From: CBDESN01 sp965242495
Lineage (GTDB): Bacteria > Pseudomonadota > Alphaproteobacteria > MPNO01
Direction of reading: 5' to 3'
DNA length: 64,000 bases
Assembly (NCBI GenBank): GCA_965242495.1
Contig: OZ251446.1
Span: forward strand, 558,001 to 622,000
Shown here in pieces: positions 1 to 7,082 of the stretch. The notes below the pieces were generated by a model. It had not been told where the DNA came from, searched no databases, and was given only the letters and a program-made list of their open reading frames with translations. Numbering within the stretch: the stretch's first letter is position 1; every line of letters begins with the position of its first letter. The position numbers and the translations under genes are program-made.

Positions 1-1
1 G

Positions 2-217
2 GTCCGCGAGGGCGACGTGATCGAGATACGCGACCGGTCGCGCGAGATCCCGGTCCTGCTCGAAGCGATCGAATCCCCGGAGCGCGACGTGCCCGACTAT
101 CTCGACGTCGACTACAACAAGATGCAGGGGAGCTTGCTCCGCATTCCCAAATTCGCCGACGTCCCCTATCCGGTGCAGATGGAGCCCAACCTGGTGGTCG
201 AGTATTACTCGCGTTAG
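2..217 (+). CDS. rpsD: 30S ribosomal protein S4, C-terminal fragment
   Basis: Only the last 71 codons are in the window; the gene begins upstream of base 1. S4 is a primary 16S rRNA-binding protein that nucleates assembly of the small subunit body. The frame opens at base 2 and ends in the family-typical tail PVQMEPNLVVEYYSR followed by TAG; the segment DVPDYLDVDYNKMQG just before it is also characteristic of alphaproteobacterial S4. No recognisable gene follows for about 490 bases, so rpsD appears to be the last gene of its transcript. Partial only because of the window edge. Confidence 0.95.
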   Translation, partial: VREGDVIEIRDRSREIPVLLEAIESPERDVPDYLDVDYNKMQGSLLRIPKFADVPYPVQMEPNLVVEYYSR

Positions 218-629
218 CTCGCATTTCTCATACTGGCAGCGGTCTGCGCCGCGTTCGGGTGACGCGATCCGCCAGGAAAAGGCCTCGCCCGCACCCGGCT
301 CGCCGCCGCAAGCTGCGCAAGATCGGCATCCGGATCGGGATCGGCGCGCGCCGGGTCAAGATCGCCATGGCCCCCATCCCTGGAAGGACGAGTTCACCAT
401 CGCCCGCCGCCGACTATTCACCGCCGCAGCGTGAAGCGGCTCTCACGCGCGCTTCTTTCCAACAACACAGAACGGCCCCAGGACGACCCAACCGCCAACC
501 GGCGGGCGCCGACGCGCGCCCCGAAAACGCCGCAGCCACACAACACAAACCCAATCGCCGCCGCTCACCCGCGCCAGGACGTCAGACCCTCAGCCCTCGA
601 CAGGTATGAGAAATGCAAATTAGGGTTTA
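218..629. other. Intergenic stretch without a recognisable gene
   Basis: About 410 bases between rpsD and the homopolymer tract. Two overlapping open frames exist here (116 and 74 codons), but both give Pro/Arg/Ala-rich sequence with no family resemblance and no convincing ribosome binding site. The second half (about 450-620) is rich in AC-runs such as ccacacaacacaaaccc, unlike the codon-structured DNA elsewhere in the window. No clear rho-independent terminator for rpsD was found. Nothing more can be said from sequence alone. Confidence 0.5.
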
Positions 630-648
630 CCCCCCCCCCCCCCGGGGG
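630..648. repeat. Homopolymer tract C14 followed by G5
   Basis: Bases 630-643 are fourteen C residues and 644-648 five G residues. It is the longest homopolymer in the window and lies 60 bases upstream of the start codon at 708. Such tracts are slippage-prone. It may be a phase-variable promoter element, a sequencing or assembly artefact, or a join between unrelated sequences. The DNA on its two sides looks different: AC-rich and non-coding on the left, extremely GC3-rich coding on the right. Confidence 0.8.
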
Positions 649-663
649 CGTATGACGGTCAGG

Positions 664-679
664 TCCGCCCGCGGGCGGA
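664..679. promoter_or_regulatory. Perfect 16-bp palindrome upstream of the NHLP/CFI-box gene
   Basis: The sequence tccgcccgcgggcgga is its own reverse complement. It sits between the C14G5 tract and the ribosome binding site (ggaaggcgagagag) of the gene starting at 708. It could be an operator or an mRNA hairpin; nothing identifies a cognate regulator, and in GC-rich DNA a palindrome of this composition can arise by chance. Confidence 0.35.
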
Positions 680-707
680 GTGATCCAAGGAACGGAAGGC
701 GAGAGAG

Positions 708-1331
708 ATGACGGACGAGAAGACCGACGGCGGCCGCTGGACGGAGATGGAGGAGAGCTGGCGCAGGGACCCCGGGTTCCGCTCGCGGATGGAGGCGGAC
801 CCGAGGGCGGCGCTGGCCGAGCACGGAATCGAGATTCCGAGCGGCGTCGACGTGCGCCTCGCGGTGGACAGCGAGGACACGATCCACGTGGTGGCCCCGC
901 CCGACCCCAACCGCGCGATGTCGGACGACGATCTCGGCGTCGTCGTCGGCGGGACCGGCAGGATGACGTACGAGGAGTGGTCCGCCAGACTGGACAACCT
1001 CATACAGCGCTCCCGGAGCGGCGACTGCTTCCTGACCACGGCGGTGGCGGGGCGCCGGGGCGAGGCGGACGACGGGCCGACGCTGTCGGCGCTGCGGGGC
1101 TTCCGCGACGGCTACATGTCGGAGACGGAGGAGCGCCGGGAGATGGTCGCGGCCTACTACGAGACGGCGCCCGCGATCGTCGCGGCGATCCCGGCCGGTC
1201 ACGCCGACTGGGACTGGATCGGCGAGCGGATCGACGCCGCCGTCGCGGCGATCAGCGACGGCGACGGCGACGCGGCCTTCGACGTCTACGCCGGCATGGT
1301 CAGGCGCCTGACCAGCCGCTGGCTCGGATAG
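708..1331 (+). CDS. NHLP leader peptide / CFI-box-CTERM fusion protein
   Basis: A 207-residue protein with two recognisable parts. Residues about 16-82 resemble the nitrile-hydratase-like leader peptide (NHLP) family of RiPP precursors: ESWRRDPGFRSRMEADPRAA, then GIEIPSGVDVRL, then the acidic run MSDDDLGVVVGG ending in a double glycine (Gly81-Gly82), a typical export/cleavage site. Residues about 105-163 resemble the CFI-box C-terminal domain: CFLTTAV with the invariant Cys107, then LSALRGFRDGYM and an AAYYETAPAIV segment. The rest (164-207) is acidic and unremarkable. NHLP leaders are normally removed by C39-peptidase ABC transporters; none is in the window, nor is any RiPP-modifying enzyme. 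The ATG is preceded by ggaaggcgagagag. Codon third positions are almost all G or C, more extreme than in the neighbours, suggesting recent arrival or a contig join. Domain assignment is by motif only; function unknown. Confidence 0.75.
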   Translation: MTDEKTDGGRWTEMEESWRRDPGFRSRMEADPRAALAEHGIEIPSGVDVRLAVDSEDTIHVVAPPDPNRAMSDDDLGVVVGGTGRMTYEEWSARLDNLIQRSRSGDCFLTTAVAGRRGEADDGPTLSALRGFRDGYMSETEERREMVAAYYETAPAIVAAIPAGHADWDWIGERIDAAVAAISDGDGDAAFDVYAGMVRRLTSRWLG

Positions 1332-1568
1332 CCGCGGCGGACCGACGATAGCCGCGCCCGCGGCGCTGCTGCTGCGGGCCGGCGGGCGCAGGGCGGCGCG
1401 ACGCCCCTTGAACCGAGGTCGAACAGGGGCGCGGTCCCGACTTCCTACGCCTCGCCAGCGCCCTCTTCGCCTTCCACCCGCGTGGCGGCGTGGAACAGCG
1501 GCCGCCGGACGTCATGCTGCTCGCGGCGCTCCGATGAGCCCGGATACCGCTTGCCGCAGAGGAAGAAC

Positions 1569-1840
1569 ATGACGGAGGCCGAACCTCTATCTCGCTTCAC
1601 CGAGCGGCCCGAGGTCTTCGGCGGCAAGCCGATCATTCGCGACATGCGGATCGCGGTGGAGCATGTCTTGCGGGATGTTGGCGGCGGACGACGGCGCGGA
1701 GGCCATTCTCGACGAGCGCCCGGAGCTGGGCCCCGGCGGATGTTCGGGCGCGCCTGCCGTTCGCCCATCGCGCGGGCGTCGCGGCTCCGACCCGGCGGGG
1801 TAGGGCAGCGGCAGGGAGGTCCGGTATTTCACCTGGTTGA
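1569..1840 (+). pseudogene. DUF433 antitoxin-like gene, broken by two frameshifts
   Basis: The ATG at 1569 follows a good ribosome binding site (aggaagaac) and begins a DUF433-type sequence: FTERPEVFGGKPIIRDMRIA then VEHVL. At the ggg run near 1672-1674 the reading shifts; the next frame continues the family pattern as MLAADDGAEAILDERPELGP. A second shift near 1733-1738 is needed to recover DVRARLPFAHRAGVAAP. The last frame then runs to a TGA at 1838-1840, past the point where DUF433 proteins (about 75-80 residues) normally end. DUF433 proteins are usually antitoxins paired with a DUF5615/PIN-like toxin, which is absent. The 3' part overlaps, on the opposite strand, the abnormal extension of the Lrp gene. 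The frameshifts could be real decay or sequencing errors. Confidence 0.7.
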
Positions 1841-2270
1841 GGGCGAAGCTCGACTTGATGCTGGCGACGCCGGGCGCGCGGGTCAGATGGTCCTTCAGGA
1901 AGGCTTCGTAAGCCTCGACGTCGGCGACTACGACCCGTAACAGATAGTCGGCGTCGCCGGTCATCAGATAGCACTCCATCACCTCGGGTCGTTGCAGGAT
2001 CGCCCGCTCGAACGTCTCCAGAGCGCGCTCCACCTGGCGTTCCAGCGTGACCTGGACGAATACGCTGACCGGCAGCCCGACCGCGGCGGGGTCCAGCAGC
2101 GATACGTGACTCTTGATCACGCCGGCGCGTTCGAGTTCGCGCACGCGCCGCAGACAGGGAGACGGCGACAGGCCGACATGGCGCGCAAGATCGGCGTTGG
2201 AGACGCGCGCGTTCTCCTGGAGCAGGTCGAGAATCCGACAATCGATTCCATCAAGCGGCGTTTTCGGCAT
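1587..2270 (-). CDS. Lrp/AsnC family transcriptional regulator with abnormal C-terminal extension
   Basis: An Lrp/AsnC regulator: N-terminal winged helix (residues about 6-60, with LARHVGLSPSPCLRRVRELE as the recognition region) and a RAM/AsnC effector domain (about 65-150, with MTGDADYLLRVVVADVEAYE and the terminal ALNQVKYRTSLPLPY). Family members normally end about here, at 150-160 residues. This frame continues to 227 residues; the last 70, rich in Pro/Arg/Ser, are the antisense of the DUF433 remnant and have no family counterpart. The natural stop therefore seems to have been lost at a junction near 1800. It is divergent from the E1 gene at 2404, a common Lrp arrangement, so that gene is its likely target. 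The intergenic region has AT-rich repeated CGTATTT sites. Confidence 0.85.
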   Translation of the reverse strand: MPKTPLDGIDCRILDLLQENARVSNADLARHVGLSPSPCLRRVRELERAGVIKSHVSLLDPAAVGLPVSVFVQVTLERQVERALETFERAILQRPEVMECYLMTGDADYLLRVVVADVEAYEAFLKDHLTRAPGVASIKSSFALNQVKYRTSLPLPYPAGSEPRRPRDGRTAGAPEHPPGPSSGRSSRMASAPSSAANIPQDMLHRDPHVANDRLAAEDLGPLGEAR

Positions 2271-2287
2271 GTTTCTCTTCTTTGGAA

Positions 2288-2315
2288 CGTATTTCAGGCA
2301 TGATATAGCGTATTT
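2288..2315. promoter_or_regulatory. Candidate Lrp-type operator: two CGTATTT direct repeats 21 bp apart
   Basis: CGTATTT occurs at 2288-2294 and again at 2309-2315, so the repeats start exactly 21 bp (two helical turns) apart, in the AT-rich gap between the divergent lrp-like gene and the E1 gene. Lrp-family octamers bind arrays of phased degenerate sites, so this spacing is suggestive. A related gatacg lies near 2342. No computed score; inference only. Confidence 0.35.
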
Positions 2316-2403
2316 GGATCAATCGGCAAGCAGTTTCGCAAGATACGTTTCGTCGCGATCCGCTATGCTCGCGGTCGTTTCGTCGGCGAGAGGGTCGTTC
2401 GCG

Positions 2404-4749
2404 ATGCCGCAAGCCTCGATGGCGATGCTGCGCGCCCTGGAGCGCAAGATCCTCTGGCTGTCGAGCTGGACGATACATCACGCCAACCACGTCCGCCCCA
2501 GCCGCGACGGGCTGAAGGTCGGCGGGCATCAGGCGTCGAGCGCTTCGCTGGTCCAGATCATGACCGCGCTCTATTTCGACGCTTTGCGGCCCGAAGACCG
2601 GGTGGCGGTCAAGCCTCACGCCGCGCCGGTATTCCACGCCATCCAGTATCTGCTCGGCCGGCAGACGCGCGACAAGCTGGAGCGCTTCCGCGCTTTCGAC
2701 GGGGCGCAGTCCTATCCGTCGCGGACGAAGGATACCGACGACGTCGATTTCTCCACCGGCTCGGTCGGGTTGGGCGCCGCCCATACCATCTTCTCGGCCC
2801 TGGTCCGGGACTACGTCCGACTGCGGGGGTTGGGGCCCGGCGAGGCGGCGCCCGGCCGCATGATCGCCCTGGTGGGCGATGCCGAACTGGACGAGGGCAA
2901 CATGTTCGAGGCGTTGCTGGAAGGGTGGAAGAAGGAGGTGCGCGACGTCTGGTGGGTGATCGATTACAACCGCCAGAGCCTCGATTCGGTGATCGCCGAC
3001 CGCCTGTTCGGACGCATCGACGAGCTGTTCCGCTCGGTCGGCTGGCGCGTCGAGACGATGAAGTACGGCAAACGGTTGCAGGCGGCCTTCGAACGCCCCG
3101 GCGGCGGCGCGCTTCGCCGCTGGATCGACGACTGCCCCAATTCGCTCTACGCCGCCTTGACCTATAAGGGCGGAGCCGCTTGGCGCGAGCATCTGGCCCG
3201 CGATCTGGGCGCCGCCGCGGGCATCGGGGCGCTGCTCGACGAGCATGACGACGACGGTCTGCACGCGCTGATGACGAACCTCGCCGGCAACGACCTCGAC
3301 TCCGCGGTCGAAGCCTTCCGGGGCATGGACGACGACACGCCGACCTGCTTCATCGCCTACACGATCAAGGGCTACGGGCTGCCGTTCGCAGGCCACAAGG
3401 ACAACCACGCCGGGCTGATGAACCCGGAGCAGATGCGCGCCTTCCGGGCGGAGATGAAGATCGCGGAGGGCGAAGAGTGGGCGCCGTTCGCCGGGTTGGA
3501 CGCGCCCGCCGACGAGCTCCGTCGGTTCCTGGACGGGATCCCGTTCGCGGCGCGCGACCCGCGTCGGGCCGAGGCGCCGCGCGTCGCCGTGCCCGCCCGG
3601 CTGGAGACCGGGCCGCGCCAGACCCGCCAATCGACCCAGGAAGGTTTCGGACGCATTCTCAACGAGATCGCGCGCGCCGGCGGCGAGCTGGCGGAGCGGA
3701 TCGTCACCACCTCGCCCGACGTGACCGTCTCGACCAATCTGGGTCCCTGGGTCAACCGGCGAGGTCTGTTCCATCGCACGGAATCGGCCGACATATTCGC
3801 CTCCGAGCAAGTCGCCTCGGCGCAGAAATGGGCGATGTCGCCGGCCGGCCAACATATCGAGCTCGGCATCGCCGAACACAACCTGTTCCTGATGCTCTCG
3901 GCGCTCGGCCTCTCGGGATCGCTGTTCGGCGCCCGGCTGCTGCCGGTCGGGACGCTCTACGACCCTTTCATCCGGCGCGGGCTGGATGCGTTACACCATG
4001 CCTGCTACCAGGACGCCCGCTTCATGCTGGTGGCGACGCCTTCGGGCGTGACGCTGGCGCCCGAAGGCGGCGCGCACCAATCCCAGGAGACGCCGCTGAT
4101 CACCCTCGCCCAGCCCGGCCTCGCCGCCTTCGAGCCGGCCTACGTGGACGAGCTCGCCGTGGTGATGCGATGGGGCTTCGTCCATATGCAGACCGACGAC
4201 GGCGGCTCGGTCTGCCTGCGACTCTCGACCCGCGCGATCGACCAGCCGGCGCGCGCGCTGGAGGCGGCGGAAGCCGACGACGTGATCGCCGGCGGCTATT
4301 GGCTGGCGCCGCCGGAACCGGGGACGGGGCTCGCCATCGGCTATGCGGGCGCGGTGGCGCCCGAGGCGATCGCCGCGCATGCGCAGCTGCTCGAAGACAT
4401 CCCGGGGGCGGGGTTGCTTGCGATTACCTCGCCCGACCGGCTGCACGCCGAATGGATGACCGCGCGCCGGACGCGCATGTCCGGCGCGGCGGGCGGAAGC
4501 GCCCATATCGAACGGCTGCTGGCGCCGCTCGCCCGGACCGCGGCGCTGGTGACCGTCATCGACGGCCATCCGGGCGCGCTGTCCTGGCTCGGCTCGGTCG
4601 CAGGTCATCGTATCTATCCGCTGGGCGTCGACCGATTCGGTCAATCGGGCGACATTCCCGATCTCTATCGCGCCTACGGCATCGACTGCGCGGCGATCCT
4701 GGACGGGGCCGCGCGCGCTTGTCTGCGCCAAGCCGGGCGCGTCGGGTGA
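2404..4749 (+). CDS. Homodimeric-type 2-oxoacid (pyruvate) dehydrogenase E1 / transketolase-like protein
   Basis: A 781-residue thiamine-diphosphate enzyme related to the single-chain E1 of the pyruvate dehydrogenase complex (AceE) and to transketolase. The ThDP motif is visible as GDAELDEGN starting at residue 158 and closing with N189 in DYNRQSLD, where AceE has NLQRLD. The IKGYGLPFAGHKDNHAGLM segment matches the AceE-like loop, and the Pyr-binding domain (SEQVASAQKWAMSPAGQHIE, then LGIAEHNLFLM) follows at about residues 460-500, with a transketolase C-terminal domain to the end. It is about 100 residues shorter than E. coli AceE. The open frame extends upstream through the lrp gene; ATG 2404 is chosen because gagaggg precedes it and homology starts soon after (ALERKILWLSSWTIHHAN). 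No E2/E3 gene is adjacent. Substrate not determinable; control by the divergent Lrp is likely. Confidence 0.8.
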   Translation: MPQASMAMLRALERKILWLSSWTIHHANHVRPSRDGLKVGGHQASSASLVQIMTALYFDALRPEDRVAVKPHAAPVFHAIQYLLGRQTRDKLERFRAFDGAQSYPSRTKDTDDVDFSTGSVGLGAAHTIFSALVRDYVRLRGLGPGEAAPGRMIALVGDAELDEGNMFEALLEGWKKEVRDVWWVIDYNRQSLDSVIADRLFGRIDELFRSVGWRVETMKYGKRLQAAFERPGGGALRRWIDDCPNSLYAALTYKGGAAWREHLARDLGAAAGIGALLDEHDDDGLHALMTNLAGNDLDSAVEAFRGMDDDTPTCFIAYTIKGYGLPFAGHKDNHAGLMNPEQMRAFRAEMKIAEGEEWAPFAGLDAPADELRRFLDGIPFAARDPRRAEAPRVAVPARLETGPRQTRQSTQEGFGRILNEIARAGGELAERIVTTSPDVTVSTNLGPWVNRRGLFHRTESADIFASEQVASAQKWAMSPAGQHIELGIAEHNLFLMLSALGLSGSLFGARLLPVGTLYDPFIRRGLDALHHACYQDARFMLVATPSGVTLAPEGGAHQSQETPLITLAQPGLAAFEPAYVDELAVVMRWGFVHMQTDDGGSVCLRLSTRAIDQPARALEAAEADDVIAGGYWLAPPEPGTGLAIGYAGAVAPEAIAAHAQLLEDIPGAGLLAITSPDRLHAEWMTARRTRMSGAAGGSAHIERLLAPLARTAALVTVIDGHPGALSWLGSVAGHRIYPLGVDRFGQSGDIPDLYRAYGIDCAAILDGAARACLRQAGRVG

Positions 4750-4780
4750 AGCGTTTGCCGCCCGCCGCCGCATTATATAG

Positions 4781-4807
4781 TTGCCACGGGAGCGGCTCTG
4801 CTATAGA
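4781..4807 (+). promoter_or_regulatory. Candidate promoter of tRNA-Leu
   Basis: TTGCCA at 4781-4786 and TATAGA at 4802-4807 are separated by 15 bp, slightly short of the sigma-70 optimum, and would place transcription start about 30 bases before the tRNA at 4844. Assigned by eye. Confidence 0.35.
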
Positions 4808-4843
4808 TGGCCGCGGCGCGCGGTCGGCGCCCCCGAGCGACGC

Positions 4844-4927
4844 GCGGGCGTGGTGGAATGGGAGACACGCCAGATTTAGGATCTGGTGGCGCAAGCCGTG
4901 GGGGTTCAAGTCCCTCCGCCCGCACCA
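4844..4927 (+). tRNA. tRNA-Leu (anticodon TAG)
   Basis: A complete class II tRNA. The acceptor stem GCGGGCG (4844-4850) pairs with CGCCCGC (4917-4923), followed by discriminator A and an encoded CCA (4925-4927). The anticodon stem CCAGA/TCTGG encloses the loop TTTAGGA, giving anticodon TAG, which reads CUA and, with wobble, other CUN leucine codons. A variable arm (gtggcgcaagccgt region) and the T-loop GTTCAAGTC are present. It lies 33 bases before the trigger factor start. Confidence 0.95.
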
Positions 4928-4960
4928 CACCGCACGGCGCACCACGAGTCCGGGATTTCG

Positions 4961-6307
4961 ATGCAAGTAACCGAGACCAGTTCAGAAGGCCTCAAGCGCG
5001 AGTTCACGATCGTCGTGCCGGCGGCCGACCTCGAAACCGAGATGCAGGGGCGGCTTGCCGAACTCGCCAGATCGGCGCGCATCCCGGGGTTTCGGCCGGG
5101 CAAGGCGCCCGTGGACCTGCTGCGCAAGCGCTACGGCGATTCGGTGCGGGGCGAGGTCCTGGAAAAAACCATCCAGGAGACGACCGCCAACGCCATCAGC
5201 GAGAACGGCATCCGGCCGGCGATGCAGCCCCGCATCGAGATCGTCGGCTTCGCCGAGGGCGCCGACCTGGAATACAAGCTCGCCCTCGAACTGGCGCCCG
5301 ACATCGAGCCTGTCGATTTTTCCCGGCTCGAACTGGAGCGTCAGGTCGTCGAAGTCGACGCCGGGGAGGTCGAGGCTGCGCTCGGCCGGTTCGCCGAAGC
5401 GCGTAAGTCCTACGAGCCGCCGGCCGAAGTCCGGCCCGCGCAGTCGGGCGACCGGGCCACGATCCGCTTCGTCGGCCGCATCGACGACGAGGAATTCGAA
5501 GGCGGTTCGGCGGACGACTTCGTCCTCGACCTGGGATCGGACCGGTTCGTTCCGGGCTTCGAGGAAAAGCTGATCGGCGTAAAACCCGGCGATTCGGTCG
5601 AGTTCGAGATCGATTTTCCCGACGACTACCCGCAGGAGACGCTGAAGGGCAGGACTGCCGTCTTCGCCGTCGATCTCAAGGAGCTGCGGGAGCCGCGGCC
5701 CGCGGTCGTCGGCGACGAGTTGGCCAAGTCGATGGGTTTCGACGACGAGAGCGCGCTGCGCGGCGCGTTCCGCGAGCAGGTCGAAGGCGAATATGCCGAG
5801 CTTTCCCGTTCCCGACTCAAGCGAACGCTGCTGGACCGGCTCTCGGACGCGCACGACTTCCCGGTGCCGGAGGGGTTGGTCGCGCAGGAATTCGAGGCGA
5901 TCTGGGAGCGGCTCAAGGAGGCGAAAGAGGGGGACCGGCTCGATGAGGACGACAAGGGTCGGAGCGACGAGGAGCTCGAAGCGCGCTACCGCAAGATCGC
6001 CGAGCGGCGGGTGCGGCTCGGGCTGCTGATCGCCGAGGTCGGACGGGTGAACGACATCTCCGTCAGCGGCGACGACACCGACCGGGCCCTCGCCGACCGG
6101 GCGCGCTGGTTTCCGGGGCAGGAAGGGCGGATCGCCGACTATTTCAACAAGAATCCCGAAGCGCTGCGCGAGCTGCAGGCCCCGATCTTCGAGGACAAGG
6201 TCGTCGATTTCATCCTCGCCATGGCGCAGGTGACCGATCGTATCGTCCCGGCCCACGAGCTGCGCGACTCCGAGGCCGCCGAGGCCGGACCCGCGGGAGA
6301 AGGCTGA
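4961..6307 (+). CDS. tig: Trigger factor (ribosome-associated chaperone, peptidyl-prolyl isomerase)
   Basis: A 448-residue protein of normal length. Trigger factor docks at the ribosomal exit tunnel via L23 and shields nascent chains. The ribosome-binding signature GFRPGKAP is at residues 43-50. The FKBP-like PPIase domain follows at about 155-245 (GDRATIRFVGRI, FVPGFEEKLIGVKPGD), then the C-terminal chaperone arms, ending in a short acidic tail. The ATG at 4961 is chosen because the family start (MQVTETSSEGLKREF) begins there; the open frame upstream runs through the tRNA. It is 46 bases upstream of clpP, the usual tig-clpP order. The clpX and lon genes that commonly follow are not here. Confidence 0.96.
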   Translation: MQVTETSSEGLKREFTIVVPAADLETEMQGRLAELARSARIPGFRPGKAPVDLLRKRYGDSVRGEVLEKTIQETTANAISENGIRPAMQPRIEIVGFAEGADLEYKLALELAPDIEPVDFSRLELERQVVEVDAGEVEAALGRFAEARKSYEPPAEVRPAQSGDRATIRFVGRIDDEEFEGGSADDFVLDLGSDRFVPGFEEKLIGVKPGDSVEFEIDFPDDYPQETLKGRTAVFAVDLKELREPRPAVVGDELAKSMGFDDESALRGAFREQVEGEYAELSRSRLKRTLLDRLSDAHDFPVPEGLVAQEFEAIWERLKEAKEGDRLDEDDKGRSDEELEARYRKIAERRVRLGLLIAEVGRVNDISVSGDDTDRALADRARWFPGQEGRIADYFNKNPEALRELQAPIFEDKVVDFILAMAQVTDRIVPAHELRDSEAAEAGPAGEG

Positions 6308-6353
6308 CCGCCGCCGGGCGGCGCGGCGACGCAACAACGAGGTTCCCGAACCG

Positions 6354-7001
6354 ATGACGGACCCGATCGACAACTACATGAATCTCGTGCCGATGGTCGT
6401 CGAGCAGACCAACCGCGGCGAGCGCGCCTATGACATCTATTCGCGAATGCTCAAGGAGCGGATCGTCTTCCTGACCGGGCCGGTCAACGACGTGGTCTCC
6501 AGCCTGGTCTGTGCGCAGCTGCTCTATCTCGAATCGGAGAACCCGACCAAGGACATCGCTCTTTACATCAACTCTCCCGGCGGGCTGGTGAACGCGGGGC
6601 TCGCGATCTACGACACCATGCAATACATCCGCTCCGACATTTCGCCGGTATGCATCGGTCAAGCCGCGTCGATGGGCTCGCTTCTGCTGGCCGCGGGCGC
6701 CAAAGGCAAACGTTTCTCTCTGCCGCATTCGCGGATCATGCTGCATCAGCCCTCGGGCGGGTTCCAGGGCCAAGCGACCGATATCGAGATTCATGCGCGC
6801 GAGATTCTCGACCTGCGCGCTCGTCTCAACCGGATCTACGTCGCCCATACCGGCCAGGATATCCAGGTCATCGAGGACGCCCTGGATCGCGACAAGTTCA
6901 TGTCGCCGGAGGAGGCGCGCGAGTTCGGGCTGATCGACGACGTGGTGACGCAGCGGCCGGCGCCGGACGAGGCCGGCGGCAAGCGGGGCAAAGGGGGCTG
7001 A
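6354..7001 (+). CDS. clpP: ATP-dependent Clp protease proteolytic subunit
   Basis: A 215-residue serine protease subunit that forms the tetradecameric barrel used by ClpX or ClpA. The catalytic triad is intact: Ser106 in GQAASMGS, His131 in MLHQPSGG and Asp180 in DRDKFMSPEEA. The substrate-binding strand NSPGG (residues 73-77) is also present. The C-terminus is Gly/Lys-rich and slightly longer than usual. The N-terminal IPMVVEQT-type sequence (LVPMVVEQTNRGERAYDI) gives the start with confidence. It follows tig and is separated by 81 bases from an unrelated SDR gene, so the common clpX partner is encoded elsewhere. Confidence 0.97.
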   Translation: MTDPIDNYMNLVPMVVEQTNRGERAYDIYSRMLKERIVFLTGPVNDVVSSLVCAQLLYLESENPTKDIALYINSPGGLVNAGLAIYDTMQYIRSDISPVCIGQAASMGSLLLAAGAKGKRFSLPHSRIMLHQPSGGFQGQATDIEIHAREILDLRARLNRIYVAHTGQDIQVIEDALDRDKFMSPEEAREFGLIDDVVTQRPAPDEAGGKRGKGG

Positions 7002-7082
7002 TCGAAGGATGCGCCGCGGCGGCCGGCGCCGTTACCTGCTTGCCGCCCGCCGATCGACGACGAAGAGGACAGGGGACATCGG

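Noticed and set aside
612..632. Telomere-like string (ttagggttta) before the C-tract
   Set aside because: A single short match in a bacterial chromosome; coincidence is the better explanation.
259..655. Two overlapping short frames in the rpsD downstream region
   Set aside because: Low-complexity Pro/Arg/Ala sequence, no ribosome binding site and no similarity that I recognise.
1412..1537. A 41-codon open stretch (DFLRLASALFAFHPRGG region) upstream of the DUF433 remnant
   Set aside because: It follows an in-frame stop and has no start codon near its beginning; it may be a decayed gene fragment, but there is too little to name it.
2251..3879. A 542-codon minus-strand frame over the E1 gene
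   Set aside because: Antisense to conserved ThDP-enzyme coding sequence; no domain visible.
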